From Collimonas sp. PA-H2 (lineage in GTDB: Bacteria; Pseudomonadota; Gammaproteobacteria; Burkholderiales; Burkholderiaceae_D): a DNA stretch of 64,000 nt. Position 1 is the first letter of the stretch. Every line of letters begins with the position of its first letter. The stretch lies in contig NZ_PDBX01000001.1 of the NCBI RefSeq assembly GCF_002564105.1, positions 4,960,001 to 5,024,000 of the forward strand, in the 5' to 3' direction. Of this stretch, positions 53,278-62,683 are shown piece by piece. The position numbers and the translations under genes were made by a program. The notes beneath the pieces are model-generated. The model was not told the DNA's origin. It ran no database searches and saw only the letters and a program-made list of their open reading frames with translations.

Positions 53278-55533
53278 CTAGGAGCCATGGGCCTCGCCGA
53301 TCAGGTCTTCGACCGCCTCCAGCAAGGTCTCGTCATGGAAGCTGGCCTTGGCCAGATAGTAGTCGGCGCCGGCTTCCAGTCCGCGCTGGCGATCTTCCTG
53401 GCGGTCCTTGTAGGAAACGATCATCACCGGAATCGCTTTCAGCTGCAGGTTGCTCTTGATCAATGTTACCAATTCGATGCCGTCCATGCGCGGCATGTCG
53501 ATATCGGTGATCACCAGGTCGAACGGTTCGCTGCGCAAGGCGTTCCAGCCATCCATGCCGTCCACCGCGATCCTCACCGTATAGCCGCGGCTGCTGAGCA
53601 GCTTGCGCTCCAGTTCGCGCACGGTGAGCGAGTCATCGACCACCAGCACCCGCTTGCTGGTCTGCAGCTGCTGCTGGCTGCCGCCGTCGTGGATTTTGTC
53701 GAGCTGGCCGTGGGCGATCAGCTTGTCGACCGAATGCAGCATGTCCTCGACATCCAGTATCAATACCGGCGTGCCGTCTTCCATCAGCGCTGCCGCCGCG
53801 ACATCCTTGATCTTGCCCAGCCGCGTGTCCAGCGGCTGCACCACCAGCATGTGCTCTCCCAGCAAGCGGTCAACCTGCAGGCCGTAAGTCTGGCTCATGT
53901 CGCCGATCACCACCAGCGCGATGCCGTCATCGCCGGCTGCGCTGTCGCCGGTTTGCAGGATCTGGCTGGCGGCAATCAGGCCGATCTGCCTTTCTTCAAA
54001 GCTGAAATGCTGGCGGCCTTCGAGCAATTCGATCTGTGCCTTGTCCAGCACCATGGTGCGGTTCACATAGGCCAGCGGGAAGGCATAAGGTTCGCCGCCG
54101 ATGCTGACCAGCAGGCTGCGCACCAGTGACAAGGTCAGCGGCAGCTGCAGCTGGAAACGCATGCCGCGGCCGCTTTCGCTGAAAATCTGGATGCTGCCGC
54201 GCATGCGCTTGAGCATGTTGTGCACCACATCCAGGCCAACCCCGCGTCCCGAGATTTCGGTGACCGTGTCGCGCATGCTGAAGCCGGGCAGCAGCAGGAA
54301 GTGCAGCAATTCGGCGTCGCTCAGGCGTGCTGAGGTGGCGTTGTCGACCAGGCTGCGCGCCACAATGCTGGCGCGCAGCCGTTCAAGATCGATGCCGCTG
54401 CCGTCGTCGCTGACGGTGATCTGCAGCAGGCCGGCATGGTGGCGCGCGGTCAGGCTGATCACGCCTTCTTCGGCCTTGCCGGCAGCACGCCGCTGCGAGG
54501 CCGGCTCGATGCCGTGATCGAGCGCATTGCGCAGCAAATGCACCAGCGGCGCATCCAGCTGCTCCAGGATATCGCGGTCGACCTGGGTGGTCTCGCCGCT
54601 GATTTCCAGCCTGACCTGCTTGCCGAGGCTGCGCCCGAGGTCGCGCACCATGCGGTCGTAGCCGGCCACGCGATCAGCGAACGGCCGCATGCGGCAGGCC
54701 AGCGCCTGGTCGTACAGCCGTTGCGCGCGGCTGCTGTTACGGCGTTCAAAGGACTCCAGTTCGGCCAGCCGCTCCGCCAGCATTTTTTGGCAGGCGTCGA
54801 CCTGCTGCCGGGAATTTTGCAAGGCCGTGAATTGGGCGGCAGCCAGGTCGTTTTCACGCAGCGTGTCATGCAATGCTTCCAGCGCTTGCGCCGCGCCTTG
54901 CTGCAGGCGCTTGAGGCGCAGCAAGGATTCGTTGAAGGCTGGCAGCCAGCGCGATTCCACCAGCGATTCGCCGGACAGGCTGACCAGCTGGTTCAGGTGG
55001 GCGGCGGTGACCCGCAGCATGCGGTCGGCGCTTTCGCTCTTGTCCTGCTGCTGCAATTCGCCGGCAAGCGGCAATTCGTTGACGGTGGCCGGCGGCGCGC
55101 TTGGTGTTGCGCGGACGCTGTCGTCGGCTTGCAGCAGGCTGTTTTGCAAGCCTTGCAGAAAGGCGTCGATTTCCTTGCGGCCGTCGCCGGCTTGCCACAA
55201 CTGCAGGTCTTCCGCGCTCACGGCAATCCGTTGCAGCAGATCGACGCCGCGCAGCAACTGGTCGATACGGCGCGGGCCGAGCTGGATCTTGCCTTGTTGC
55301 GCTGAAACGAAACAGTCTTCCATCACGTGGGTGACGTCGACGCCGGCCTGGATGCCGACAATCCGCGCCGCGCCCTTGATCGAGTGGGCCGCCCTCATGC
55401 AGGCCTCCAGCTCCTGCGGCGAGGCGCTGCGCTCGATCGCCAGCAGGCCACTGCTCATCACTTGTGCCTGGGTGTCTACCTCCAGCCGGAACAGGTCCAG
55501 CATCGAGGCGTCGCGCATGTCGTCGGCGTTCAT
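53278..55533 (-). CDS. wspE: Hybrid chemotaxis-type histidine kinase WspE
   Basis: The kinase of the Wsp pathway, 751 residues. Domains in order: Hpt with phospho-His50 (AHSIKGAAR), dimerisation and ATPase domain (LLRNALDHGIEPASQR and GRGVGLDVVHNML), CheW-like domain, and a C-terminal receiver (VLVVDDSLTVREL to VITDIDMPRMDGIELV). It phosphorylates WspR and WspF. Starts with a four-base overlap on the wspD stop. Confidence 0.96.
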   Translation of the reverse strand: MNADDMRDASMLDLFRLEVDTQAQVMSSGLLAIERSASPQELEACMRAAHSIKGAARIVGIQAGVDVTHVMEDCFVSAQQGKIQLGPRRIDQLLRGVDLLQRIAVSAEDLQLWQAGDGRKEIDAFLQGLQNSLLQADDSVRATPSAPPATVNELPLAGELQQQDKSESADRMLRVTAAHLNQLVSLSGESLVESRWLPAFNESLLRLKRLQQGAAQALEALHDTLRENDLAAAQFTALQNSRQQVDACQKMLAERLAELESFERRNSSRAQRLYDQALACRMRPFADRVAGYDRMVRDLGRSLGKQVRLEISGETTQVDRDILEQLDAPLVHLLRNALDHGIEPASQRRAAGKAEEGVISLTARHHAGLLQITVSDDGSGIDLERLRASIVARSLVDNATSARLSDAELLHFLLLPGFSMRDTVTEISGRGVGLDVVHNMLKRMRGSIQIFSESGRGMRFQLQLPLTLSLVRSLLVSIGGEPYAFPLAYVNRTMVLDKAQIELLEGRQHFSFEERQIGLIAASQILQTGDSAAGDDGIALVVIGDMSQTYGLQVDRLLGEHMLVVQPLDTRLGKIKDVAAAALMEDGTPVLILDVEDMLHSVDKLIAHGQLDKIHDGGSQQQLQTSKRVLVVDDSLTVRELERKLLSSRGYTVRIAVDGMDGWNALRSEPFDLVITDIDMPRMDGIELVTLIKSNLQLKAIPVMIVSYKDRQEDRQRGLEAGADYYLAKASFHDETLLEAVEDLIGEAHGS

Positions 55534-56237
55534 GCCAGGCTCCGATCCAGCGTGTGGAACAGCAGTTCCTGGTCCAGCAGGCCGACGCTATGGCCGTTCC
55601 ATTGGATCACGGCGTAGGTGAAATGGCCGGCGGCACGGGTCAGCGTGGTCGGCACCGGTTGCTGCTCGGAGACGGCGACGCGCAAGGTGCCATGCACTTC
55701 GTCGGCAGTGAAGGCGGTGGTCTGGCCATTGCGCCTGACGATCAGCATGCGCCGCAGCAGTTCCTGGCGTGCCGCTGCCGTGCCGTCGGCGACGATGCCG
55801 AGCATGGCTGCCAGCGAGACGCAGGTCACCAGGGCGCCGCGGATATTGGTAATGCCGAGCACGACGGCATTTTTACGATGGGGCAAGCCATGAATGCCGC
55901 GCAATTCCGTGATTTCCTCCAGCAATGCGGTGGGCAGCGCCAGCCACTCTTCGCCGATGCGGAACAGCAGCCAGGAACTGAGGTCGGTCCTTTGTTCTTG
56001 CGCCGGCTCGGCATGCTCGCTCCAGCCATCCGTCATCTGATCCACCTGCAAGCGATCCAGCAGCTCGGCTGCGGCGCGCGCATGCACCGGACAGTTGCGG
56101 CAGTCGATATGCTGCGCCAGTTTTTTGCAGGAACCGTCGCCGCGCACGCCGATGCGGTTCCAGCAATCGTCGATCACTGGCATGGTCATATCGCCGGCAG
56201 GGCGCTGTGCGACCTTGTTCATGACTGGCGGCGCCAA
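55530..56237 (-). CDS. wspD: CheW-type coupling protein WspD
   Basis: A 235-residue CheW-domain protein that would link the receptor WspA to WspE. An N-terminal extension (about 1-75) precedes the CheW domain (LLFRIGEEWLALPTALLEEITELR to ITNIRGALVTCVSLAAMLG). The extension carries two CPxH/C-type residues (CRNCPVHARAAAELLDR), as in WspD homologues. Overlaps wspE by four bases. Confidence 0.93.
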   Translation of the reverse strand: MAPPVMNKVAQRPAGDMTMPVIDDCWNRIGVRGDGSCKKLAQHIDCRNCPVHARAAAELLDRLQVDQMTDGWSEHAEPAQEQRTDLSSWLLFRIGEEWLALPTALLEEITELRGIHGLPHRKNAVVLGITNIRGALVTCVSLAAMLGIVADGTAAARQELLRRMLIVRRNGQTTAFTADEVHGTLRVAVSEQQPVPTTLTRAAGHFTYAVIQWNGHSVGLLDQELLFHTLDRSLA

Positions 56238-56315
56238 TGGTAGCCGCTGCGGCTAGCGGCTAACGCCATGGGTTGGCAATTGCGCAGCGGGTGGGGTTTC
56301 AGGGTTGGGCTCATG

Positions 56316-57563
56316 TCAGGACGGATTGTTTTCGGTCGAGCGCCGCGCGCGCTGCTGCAGCAGCTTCGCGCCGGCGTGGTCGCCCATGGTTTGCAGCAGG
56401 GCTGCCAGGTGCGTCATGGCGTCAGCGTGGCTCGGCTCCAGGTACAAGGCTTTGCGATAGCAGTCGGCGGCTGCCTGTTTGTGGTCGGCGGCGTCATGGA
56501 TCACGGCCATCAGATAGTAAGCGGCAGCCGAAGCGCCGTGCTGCCTGATGAATTGTTCGCACAAGGCGGCGGCTTCGCTCAGCTTGCCTCGGTCAGCCAG
56601 CAGCTGCGCCGCCGCCAGGCTCACGGGCTGCGGCTGGGCGGAGCTGCCTGGGGTTGACCTGGCTTTGGCCTGAGCGGTCCGCGTCACCGTTGTTCCGGGC
56701 GTCCGTACTTGAGTTTGCGGAACGTAGGCGGCAGCGGGCGGCGCTGCCGTCCTGGCGACTTCCGGTTTCGGCGCTCCTTGCCGGAAAGCGAAGGCCATCG
56801 GCGCCTTGATCGGCGTCAGCTCGTGCTGCATCATCAAGGAGCTTTCAGCCGGGCCGACGAACACCAGGCCTTCCGGCGCGAGCCGCCGGAGCAGGATGGT
56901 CACCGCCTGATGCTGGGTGGCGCGATCGAAATAGATCAGCAGATTGCGGCAAAAGATGATGTCATAAGGGGCTTGCGCGGCCAGCAGGTCGGCTGCGAAC
57001 AGATTGCTTTGCGCGAAGCGGACCTGCTGCCGCACCGTCTCGGATAGTGCATAGCCTTGTTCATTGAGCGCAAAGTAGCGGTCGCGGAAACTCAGGTAGT
57101 CACCGCGGAAAGAATTCTTGCCGTACACGGCCTGGCGCGCCACATGCAGCGATTGCGGGCTGATGTCGATCGCATCGATCTGGAAATGCGGCGGCGGCAC
57201 GCCTGCATCCAGCAGGGCCATGGCGATCGAATACGGTTCTTCGCCGGTAGAGCAGGGCAGGCTGAGGATGCGCAGCGGCTGGCTGGCGCTGATCAGGCGC
57301 GGCCAGCGCTGCTGCAGCTGGACCATTTCCTGGAACGCTTCGCGATTGCGGAAGAACCAGGTCTCCGGCACGATCACTGATTCGATCAGCTGCAGCTGCT
57401 CTGGTTCAGACATCTGGAGCAGCAGCCAGTAGGCGTCAAGATCCGCCGCGCCGCAGCTGCCCTGCCGTTCCTGCAAGGCGCGTTCGAGCATGGGTCGGCC
57501 TATGGATTGGATATCCAGGCCCATGGTGCGTTTCAGCATGGTTTCGAATTTTGCCAGCGGCAT
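56316..57563 (-). CDS. wspC: CheR-type methyltransferase WspC with TPR tail
   Basis: Methylates receptor glutamates of WspA using SAM. The 415-residue protein has the CheR methyltransferase domain (PCSTGEEPYSIAMAL as SAM-binding region, then DIIFCRNLLIYFD) in residues 1-275. A Pro/Thr/Ala-rich linker and a C-terminal TPR region (about 330-412, AAALCEQFIRQHG, ADCYRKALYLEPSHADAMTHL) follow. The ATG at 57563 overlaps the wspB stop by one base. The longer frame to 58091 runs through wspB and is rejected. Confidence 0.95.
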   Translation of the reverse strand: MPLAKFETMLKRTMGLDIQSIGRPMLERALQERQGSCGAADLDAYWLLLQMSEPEQLQLIESVIVPETWFFRNREAFQEMVQLQQRWPRLISASQPLRILSLPCSTGEEPYSIAMALLDAGVPPPHFQIDAIDISPQSLHVARQAVYGKNSFRGDYLSFRDRYFALNEQGYALSETVRQQVRFAQSNLFAADLLAAQAPYDIIFCRNLLIYFDRATQHQAVTILLRRLAPEGLVFVGPAESSLMMQHELTPIKAPMAFAFRQGAPKPEVARTAAPPAAAYVPQTQVRTPGTTVTRTAQAKARSTPGSSAQPQPVSLAAAQLLADRGKLSEAAALCEQFIRQHGASAAAYYLMAVIHDAADHKQAAADCYRKALYLEPSHADAMTHLAALLQTMGDHAGAKLLQQRARRSTENNPS

Positions 57564-58021
57564 TATTTCTCCACGCCCGGAAACAATTGCGCGCGCACTT
57601 CCGGCGGCAGCAGATCCTGCACCTGCACCGACTGGATCAGGCCGCGCGCATCGTCCGTGACCGGGCCCAGATAGGGCGCATCGCCATGAGCCAGGCCGCT
57701 GTCGCGGAATTCCGACGGGGCGCGGCGCATGATCTCGCTGGCTTTTTCCAGCACCAGGCCGAGCAGGCGGGTATCCGCTCCCGGCGCCGGATAGTGCACC
57801 AGCACGATACGGGTGCTGAGGCGCTGCTGCGACGGCTGGCCGATCGCCAGCTGGCTCAGGTCGATCACCGGCACCGACTGGCCGCGATAGGTGAACACGC
57901 CAGCCACCCACGGCGCCGTCGCCGGCATCTGTTTCAGCTTGACCAGCGACAGTACTACCGCAACCTGGCGGGTATCCAGTGCGTAGTGGTCCTGGCCGAT
58001 TTGGAACAATAAAAAGAGCAT
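57563..58021 (-). CDS. wspB: CheW-type coupling protein WspB
   Basis: A 152-residue CheW-domain protein (LFLLFQIGQDHYALDTRQV to GVFTYRGQSVPVIDLSQLA) that couples WspA to WspE. The ATG at 58021 is chosen because it gives the normal CheW opening; a GTG extends the frame to 58057. No strong Shine-Dalgarno is seen, and translation may depend on the upstream wspA. Confidence 0.9.
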   Translation of the reverse strand: MLFLLFQIGQDHYALDTRQVAVVLSLVKLKQMPATAPWVAGVFTYRGQSVPVIDLSQLAIGQPSQQRLSTRIVLVHYPAPGADTRLLGLVLEKASEIMRRAPSEFRDSGLAHGDAPYLGPVTDDARGLIQSVQVQDLLPPEVRAQLFPGVEK

Positions 58022-58116
58022 GTGGCTGGATATCTTTTCTTGGGTGCGCGTGCACAAAATGACCGTCTTCGCCTGCAGCCCGGGCCCGCACGAGTTGAGC
58101 CCGGCCGTGTTCTGCT

Positions 58117-59748
58117 TCAGGCCGGTTTCAGCTTGAAACGCGATACGCCGTTGCGCAAGCCGTTGGCAGTCAGCGTCAGTTCGTCGATCGCCTGGCTCGA
58201 CTGCCGCAGCGATTCGACGCTTTGCTGGGCGGCTTCGCTCAATTGGCTCAGCGCCTGGCTGATCTGTTCAGCGCCGACTGCTTGCGCCTGCACGCCTTCA
58301 TGCACAGACTGGAAGCGCGGCGTCAGCGCCTGCACTTGTTGGATTATCTGCGACAGCTGGACGCCGACGTTCTGCACATCGGCGATGCCGCGCCGGACTT
58401 CTTCGGAAAACTTGTCCATGCCCATCACGCCGGCCGACACCGCCGACTGGATTTCCTTGACCATCTGCTCGATGTCGTAGGTAGCAACGGCGGTCTGGTC
58501 GGCCAGGCGACGGATTTCGATCGCCACCACGGAAAATCCGCGGCCGTATTCGCCGGCTTTTTCCGCTTCGATGGCAGCGTTCAGCGACAGCAGGTTGGTT
58601 TGTCCGGCAACCTTGGTGATGGTAGTGACCACCTGGTTGATGTTGCTGGCTTTCTCGTTGAGGATGGCCAGCTTGGCGTTGACCGAGCCGGCCGCATCCA
58701 TCACGTGGTGCATGGTGTCTTCCATCTGCGTCAGGCCGACCTGGCCGGCGCCGCCCAGGCGCGCCGCTTCTTCCGCGCCGGAGGAGACTTCGTTCATGGT
58801 GCTCACCAGTTCGCGCGAAGTGGAATAGATCTCGCGTGAAGTAGCGCCGATCTCGGTGGTGGTGGCGGCGGTTTCGTTGGCGGTGGCCTGCTGCTGCTTG
58901 GCGGTGGCGGCAATCTCGACTACCGAGGTGGTGACCTGGATCGCCGATTTCTGCGCCTGGCCCACCAGGCCGGTCAGTTCGTCCGACATGCGGTTGAGGC
59001 CGACTTCCAGCGCCTGGAATTCATCGTGGCGATTCAGGTTGAGGCGTTGCGACAAATCACCTGAGCGGATCACCTCCAGCGCCGCGACCAGTTCTTCCAT
59101 CGGCCGCGTGATGGCGCGCAACAGGAAGAAGCCGCAAATCAGCGCCACTATCAAGGCGATCGCCAGCGCTGCCAGCAGGGTGCTCTTGGCCACAACCACG
59201 GCGGTTTCGATCTTCTCGACTGAACGCACCTCGGACTGCTGGTTGAAGTCGCGCAATACGGTGGCGGCGGCGCGGCCACGCTGCCAGGCCGGCTCCAGCT
59301 GTTCGATCAGCAGGCTGCGCGCCTGAGCGTTCTTCTGGGTATCGTCCAGCCGCAGCACTTCCGCCATCAGACGGACGTAGCCAACGCGCGCTTGCTTGAA
59401 GGCGTCGAAATTGAGCCGGTCCTGCGCTTCGAAAATGGTTTTCTCATAGTCGACGACCAGCTTGTCCATTTTCTCGTTATCGGCGAGCAGCGTCGCCAGA
59501 TCCCGTTTGCGCTGCTCCGGCTGGATGTCGACGGTAATCGACTGCAGCACCAGGAGATAACTTTGGAACCAGGTTGAGCGAATCCCCGTGCTCAGTTCCA
59601 GGCCGGGCATGGAGTCAGTCTGGAAGCTGTTGGTTTCGTGCTCGATCGCCTGGAGTTTCACATAACTGATGCCGGCCATGAAGCCCATCAGCAGCAGGAT
59701 CACGCCAAAACTGACCAGCATTCGTTGTCGAATAGTCCATTGCTTCAC
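58117..59748 (-). CDS. wspA: Methyl-accepting receptor WspA
   Basis: Membrane-bound receptor of the Wsp system, which senses surface contact or envelope stress in Pseudomonas. 543 residues: TM1 near 10-30, a short periplasmic helical domain, TM2 near 190-213, a HAMP domain, then the signalling coiled coil with the hairpin LNAAIEAEKAGEYGRGFSVV and RRLADQTAVATYDIEQMV. The start codon is GTG at 59748, with AGGAG upstream; no ATG fits as well. It heads the operon wspA-B-C-D-E-F-R. Confidence 0.95.
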   Translation of the reverse strand: MKQWTIRQRMLVSFGVILLLMGFMAGISYVKLQAIEHETNSFQTDSMPGLELSTGIRSTWFQSYLLVLQSITVDIQPEQRKRDLATLLADNEKMDKLVVDYEKTIFEAQDRLNFDAFKQARVGYVRLMAEVLRLDDTQKNAQARSLLIEQLEPAWQRGRAAATVLRDFNQQSEVRSVEKIETAVVVAKSTLLAALAIALIVALICGFFLLRAITRPMEELVAALEVIRSGDLSQRLNLNRHDEFQALEVGLNRMSDELTGLVGQAQKSAIQVTTSVVEIAATAKQQQATANETAATTTEIGATSREIYSTSRELVSTMNEVSSGAEEAARLGGAGQVGLTQMEDTMHHVMDAAGSVNAKLAILNEKASNINQVVTTITKVAGQTNLLSLNAAIEAEKAGEYGRGFSVVAIEIRRLADQTAVATYDIEQMVKEIQSAVSAGVMGMDKFSEEVRRGIADVQNVGVQLSQIIQQVQALTPRFQSVHEGVQAQAVGAEQISQALSQLSEAAQQSVESLRQSSQAIDELTLTANGLRNGVSRFKLKPA

Positions 59749-60245
59749 GTGTCATCACTCCTGTCGTTGATTGATGTTCGCAGCATTCTCTTTTTGCGGC
59801 CGGGAGAATGTCTGGAAATTGCTCATGTAACAACTGCGCCGAAATGCTATCTTTCTAAGCGGATACAATAAACCAGGCGGATCGAATGTGGGGAAAATTC
59901 GGCGCTGGCTAGCCTAGGCAGCGCGGGATTATTGCAGGTTTTCAGCTGCAGGTTTGTGGCAGATTGTTAAATGATTAGGGTAACAGTTAATGTGTGCGGC
60001 ATTGGCCGTGCAATTTGTCAAATCGCCGTGGAATTAACATTTGGTTCCGGCTTCTCAAGATTGTCCCTTGTCTTTTACTGCCGCCCGGGCATGCGGCAAC
60101 GCCGGCACCGGTGCCAGCGCAATGCAGTCAGGCTGGCCGGTTCCGGCAGCGATGACTGGGAAACGTTTTAAAAACGAAGGTCGGGCCGGATGGCCTGAAA
60201 TTCCAGGCGAAAGAAAAGGGCGGGCGCCAAGGGCAGGAGGTATAC
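59749..60245. other. Divergent gap between wspA and the methyltransferase gene
   Basis: About 500 bases without a supported gene. It carries the wspA leader and presumably both promoters. I could not assign clean -10/-35 pairs. No RNA gene was recognised. An AGGAGG stands at 60235-60240, directly before a possible TTG start at 60246. Confidence 0.4.
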
Positions 60246-60258
60246 TTGCGGGAAATGT

Positions 60259-60306
60259 CTCGCCTGCTTCGTCAGGCGAGCCCGCAGATGATGTTTTGCA
60301 AACATC
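60259..60306 (+). other. Two adjacent hairpins before the methyltransferase
   Basis: CTCGCCTG (60259-60266) pairs with CAGGCGAG (60273-60280) around CTTCGT. GATGTTT (60290-60296) pairs with AAACATC (60300-60306) around TGC. They would sit in the leader of the message if translation starts at 60393, or in coding sequence if the TTG at 60246 is used. No riboswitch family is recognised. Confidence 0.45.
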
Positions 60307-60345
60307 GCTCCCTGCCCCCTCCTATACACAGATCGAGATCTCCTC

Positions 60346-60396
60346 ATGCACCAGAATTCCACCTTGCCAGCGTTGCCGTCGCTGCCCGCCGTATGA
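60346..60396 (+). CDS. 16-residue leader frame overlapping the methyltransferase start
   Basis: ATG at 60346 encodes MHQNSTLPALPSLPAV and stops at a TGA overlapping the methyltransferase ATG (GTATGA). It may be a translational-coupling leader. It may instead be the true N-terminus of the methyltransferase, displaced by a one-base frameshift, as the peptide has the look of natural protein. Confidence 0.35.
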   Translation: MHQNSTLPALPSLPAV

Positions 60397-61529
60397 CCGC
60401 CGCCGAACAGCCATTGATCCACTGGATCGAGAACGACCAGGAATGCTCGGCGCACTGGCGCTCGGAAAGCGGCAATCCAGCGCCGAAGCGGGTGGTGATT
60501 GCGGACGACCGCATGACTGCCGACAGCGCCTACCGCCTTGCTTGCGAAGGCACCGGCATGCTGTGGCGCGGCGACTTCCAGAATGCCCGGCAGTTGCTGC
60601 AGGCGCTGGCGCGGCGGGCCGAACCCAAACCTAAGAAGCGTCCCAAGCTGCCGGCCTCGCCGACCGATGCCTTCAACCTGCATCGCCAGGCGCAATCGCA
60701 GCGCGCCCGTACGCTCGGCATGCTGCTGCTGCCGTTCGAGGCGGACTACAGCATCCCCTTGCGGCGCGCGCCTGACGTGCAGCAGGCCTGCAACGAGGCC
60801 TACGGCGCGGCGACAGAACCTTTCGTCGCTTCGCTGCGTGAGTTGCTGGGCCTGATCGGCGCCCACGAGTGGCGCAAGAAAGGCGTCGAGATCCCGGCGC
60901 TGGGCGAGCGCATCCATCCGCACTACGGGGTCTACTCGCCGGTGCGTGGCGAATACATCGGACTGGTGGCCGAGGCGCCGCTGCCGTCCACCAGACTGGC
61001 TTTCGACATCGGCACCGGCACCGGCGTGCTGGCGGCCTTGCTGGCCAAGCGCGGCGTGGCCAAGATCGTGGCGACCGACATGGACCCGCGCGCGCTGTCC
61101 TGCGCCAAGGAAAACCTGTTGCGCCTGAACCTGGACGGCCAGGTGAAACTGGTGCAGGCTGACCTCTTTCCCGAGGGGCGGGCGCCGCTGGTGATCTGCA
61201 ATCCGCCGTGGATTCCGGCACGCCCCAGCTCGCCGATCGAACACGCTGTATATGATCCTGAAAGCCGCATGCTGCGCGGCTTCCTGAGCGGGCTGACACA
61301 GCATCTGGAACCCGGCGGCGAAGGCTGGCTGATCCTGTCCGACCTGGCCGAACATCTGGCTTTGCGCAGCCGCGCCGAGCTGCTGGCGGCAATCGCTGCA
61401 GCCGGGCTGAAAGTCGTGGGGAAAATCGACGTCCGGCCGCAACACCCGAAGGTATCCGATGCGTCCGATCCCTTGCATGCCGCGCGCGCCGCGGAGCTGA
61501 CTTCGCTGTGGCGGCTGGCGGCGGCTTGA
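60393..61529 (+). CDS. Class I SAM-dependent methyltransferase (N5-glutamine MTase-like)
   Basis: A SAM-dependent methyltransferase of 378 residues from the ATG at 60393. SAM-binding motif AFDIGTGTGVLAALLA (about 205-220) and the catalytic NPPW (about 270) are those of HemK/PrmB-like enzymes that methylate glutamine or amino groups of ribosomal or release factors. The N-terminal 190 residues are not of PrmB type, so the substrate is open. The start is uncertain: a TTG at 60246 with AGGAGG five bases upstream is in frame, and a 16-residue frame overlaps the ATG. Confidence 0.8.
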   Translation: MTAAEQPLIHWIENDQECSAHWRSESGNPAPKRVVIADDRMTADSAYRLACEGTGMLWRGDFQNARQLLQALARRAEPKPKKRPKLPASPTDAFNLHRQAQSQRARTLGMLLLPFEADYSIPLRRAPDVQQACNEAYGAATEPFVASLRELLGLIGAHEWRKKGVEIPALGERIHPHYGVYSPVRGEYIGLVAEAPLPSTRLAFDIGTGTGVLAALLAKRGVAKIVATDMDPRALSCAKENLLRLNLDGQVKLVQADLFPEGRAPLVICNPPWIPARPSSPIEHAVYDPESRMLRGFLSGLTQHLEPGGEGWLILSDLAEHLALRSRAELLAAIAAAGLKVVGKIDVRPQHPKVSDASDPLHAARAAELTSLWRLAAA

Positions 61530-61691
61530 GCATGCCGCTTCGATAACCTGGTCTGAGCGGCGCCCGATGGACGGCGCCGTCTGATTCCTGCGTTGCACTT
61601 ATCCTCGCCCGCCAAAACGGCTATAGTCTCTATATCAAATCCGGCCATGCAATATGGCCCGACCGGAAATCTGAAACTATATGGAGAGTGT

Positions 61692-62102
61692 ATGGCGTCT
61701 GTTCACCTGCAAAGCGTTACCGGCTTTGTCCAACAAATCCAGGCCAGGACGCATCAGTTGCACGCCGACGAGCCGCTGGACAACGGTGGCACCGATAGCG
61801 GTCCTGCCCCTTATGAATTGCTGCTGGCCGGACTGGCTGCCTGCACTTCGCTGACTTTACGCATGTACGCCGATCGCAAGCAGTGGGAGCTGGGCCTGAT
61901 CGATGTCCGCCTGCGCTTTTTGCGCGATGAGCAGGGCCAGGAAAAGATCGATCGCACCATCGCTTTCGGCGCCCAGCTGAGCGAGGCGCAGATCGCCAGG
62001 CTGGCTGAAATCTGCGAGAAGACGCCGGTCACCAAGACCATCCGCCAGGGCACACCGATTGCCACCGTCTTGCAGCAGACCAAGCTTGATACGCCCAGCT
62101 AA
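61692..62102 (+). CDS. OsmC-family peroxide-detoxification protein
   Basis: A 136-residue OsmC/Ohr-like protein. Two reactive cysteines, C51 (AACTSLTLRMYA) and C108 (EICEKTP), match the family, which reduces organic hydroperoxides. The start ATG at 61692 is preceded by GGAGAG. A longer frame to 61593 has no support. It is the first of four same-strand genes with short gaps (18, 12 and 11 bases). Confidence 0.9.
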   Translation: MASVHLQSVTGFVQQIQARTHQLHADEPLDNGGTDSGPAPYELLLAGLAACTSLTLRMYADRKQWELGLIDVRLRFLRDEQGQEKIDRTIAFGAQLSEAQIARLAEICEKTPVTKTIRQGTPIATVLQQTKLDTPS

Positions 62103-62119
62103 CCGTTGAGGAGAAGCAC

Positions 62120-62671
62120 ATGACGAAAATCGTCGGAGTAGCAGGAAGTTTGCGCAGCGGCTCGCTGAATGCCGCTTTGTTGCGGGCCGCGGTGGACCTG
62201 ATGCCAGCCGGCGCGACGCTGGAAATCGGCACTATCAAGGGCATCCCTTTGTATGACGGCGATCTTGAACAGGCGGAAGGAATCCCGGCAGCGGTCACGC
62301 TGCTGAAGGAGCAGATCGCGGTGGCCGACGCGCTGCTGCTAGTGACGCCGGAATATAATAATTCCATGCCGGGCGTGTTCAAGAATGCGCTCGACTGGCT
62401 GTCGCGGCCGCCGGCCGACAGCGCGCGTATCTTCAACGGGCGGCGGGTGGCGGTGATCGGCGCCTCGCCGGGCGGCTTCGGCACCATCCTGTCGCAGAAT
62501 GCCTGGCTGCCGGTGTTGCGCACGCTAGGCATGCAGCCCTGGTTTGGCGGCCGCCTGATGGTGTCGCGCGCCGGCAAGGTGTTCAATGAGAACGGCGAGC
62601 TGGTGGATGAGCAGGTGCGCGACCAGTTGCGGGAATTCAATCGGAATTTCGTTGAGTTTTTGAAAAATTGA
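62120..62671 (+). CDS. NADPH-dependent FMN reductase family protein
   Basis: A 183-residue flavodoxin-like reductase: phosphate-binding GSLRSGSLNAALL (about 9-21), TPEYNNSMPGVFKNALDWLSR (split about 76-95) and GASPGGFGTILSQN. Related enzymes reduce FMN, quinones, azo dyes or chromate (ChrR/YieF type). It lies between the OsmC and CbpA genes in the same run, consistent with an oxidative-stress setting. Confidence 0.9.
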   Translation: MTKIVGVAGSLRSGSLNAALLRAAVDLMPAGATLEIGTIKGIPLYDGDLEQAEGIPAAVTLLKEQIAVADALLLVTPEYNNSMPGVFKNALDWLSRPPADSARIFNGRRVAVIGASPGGFGTILSQNAWLPVLRTLGMQPWFGGRLMVSRAGKVFNENGELVDEQVRDQLREFNRNFVEFLKN

Positions 62672-62683
62672 ACGAAGGATGAA

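Noticed and set aside
61559..61578. GGCGCC-N8-GGCGCC hairpin upstream of the OsmC gene as a terminator or thermosensor
   Set aside because: Short, with no U-tract and no pairing to the ribosome site.
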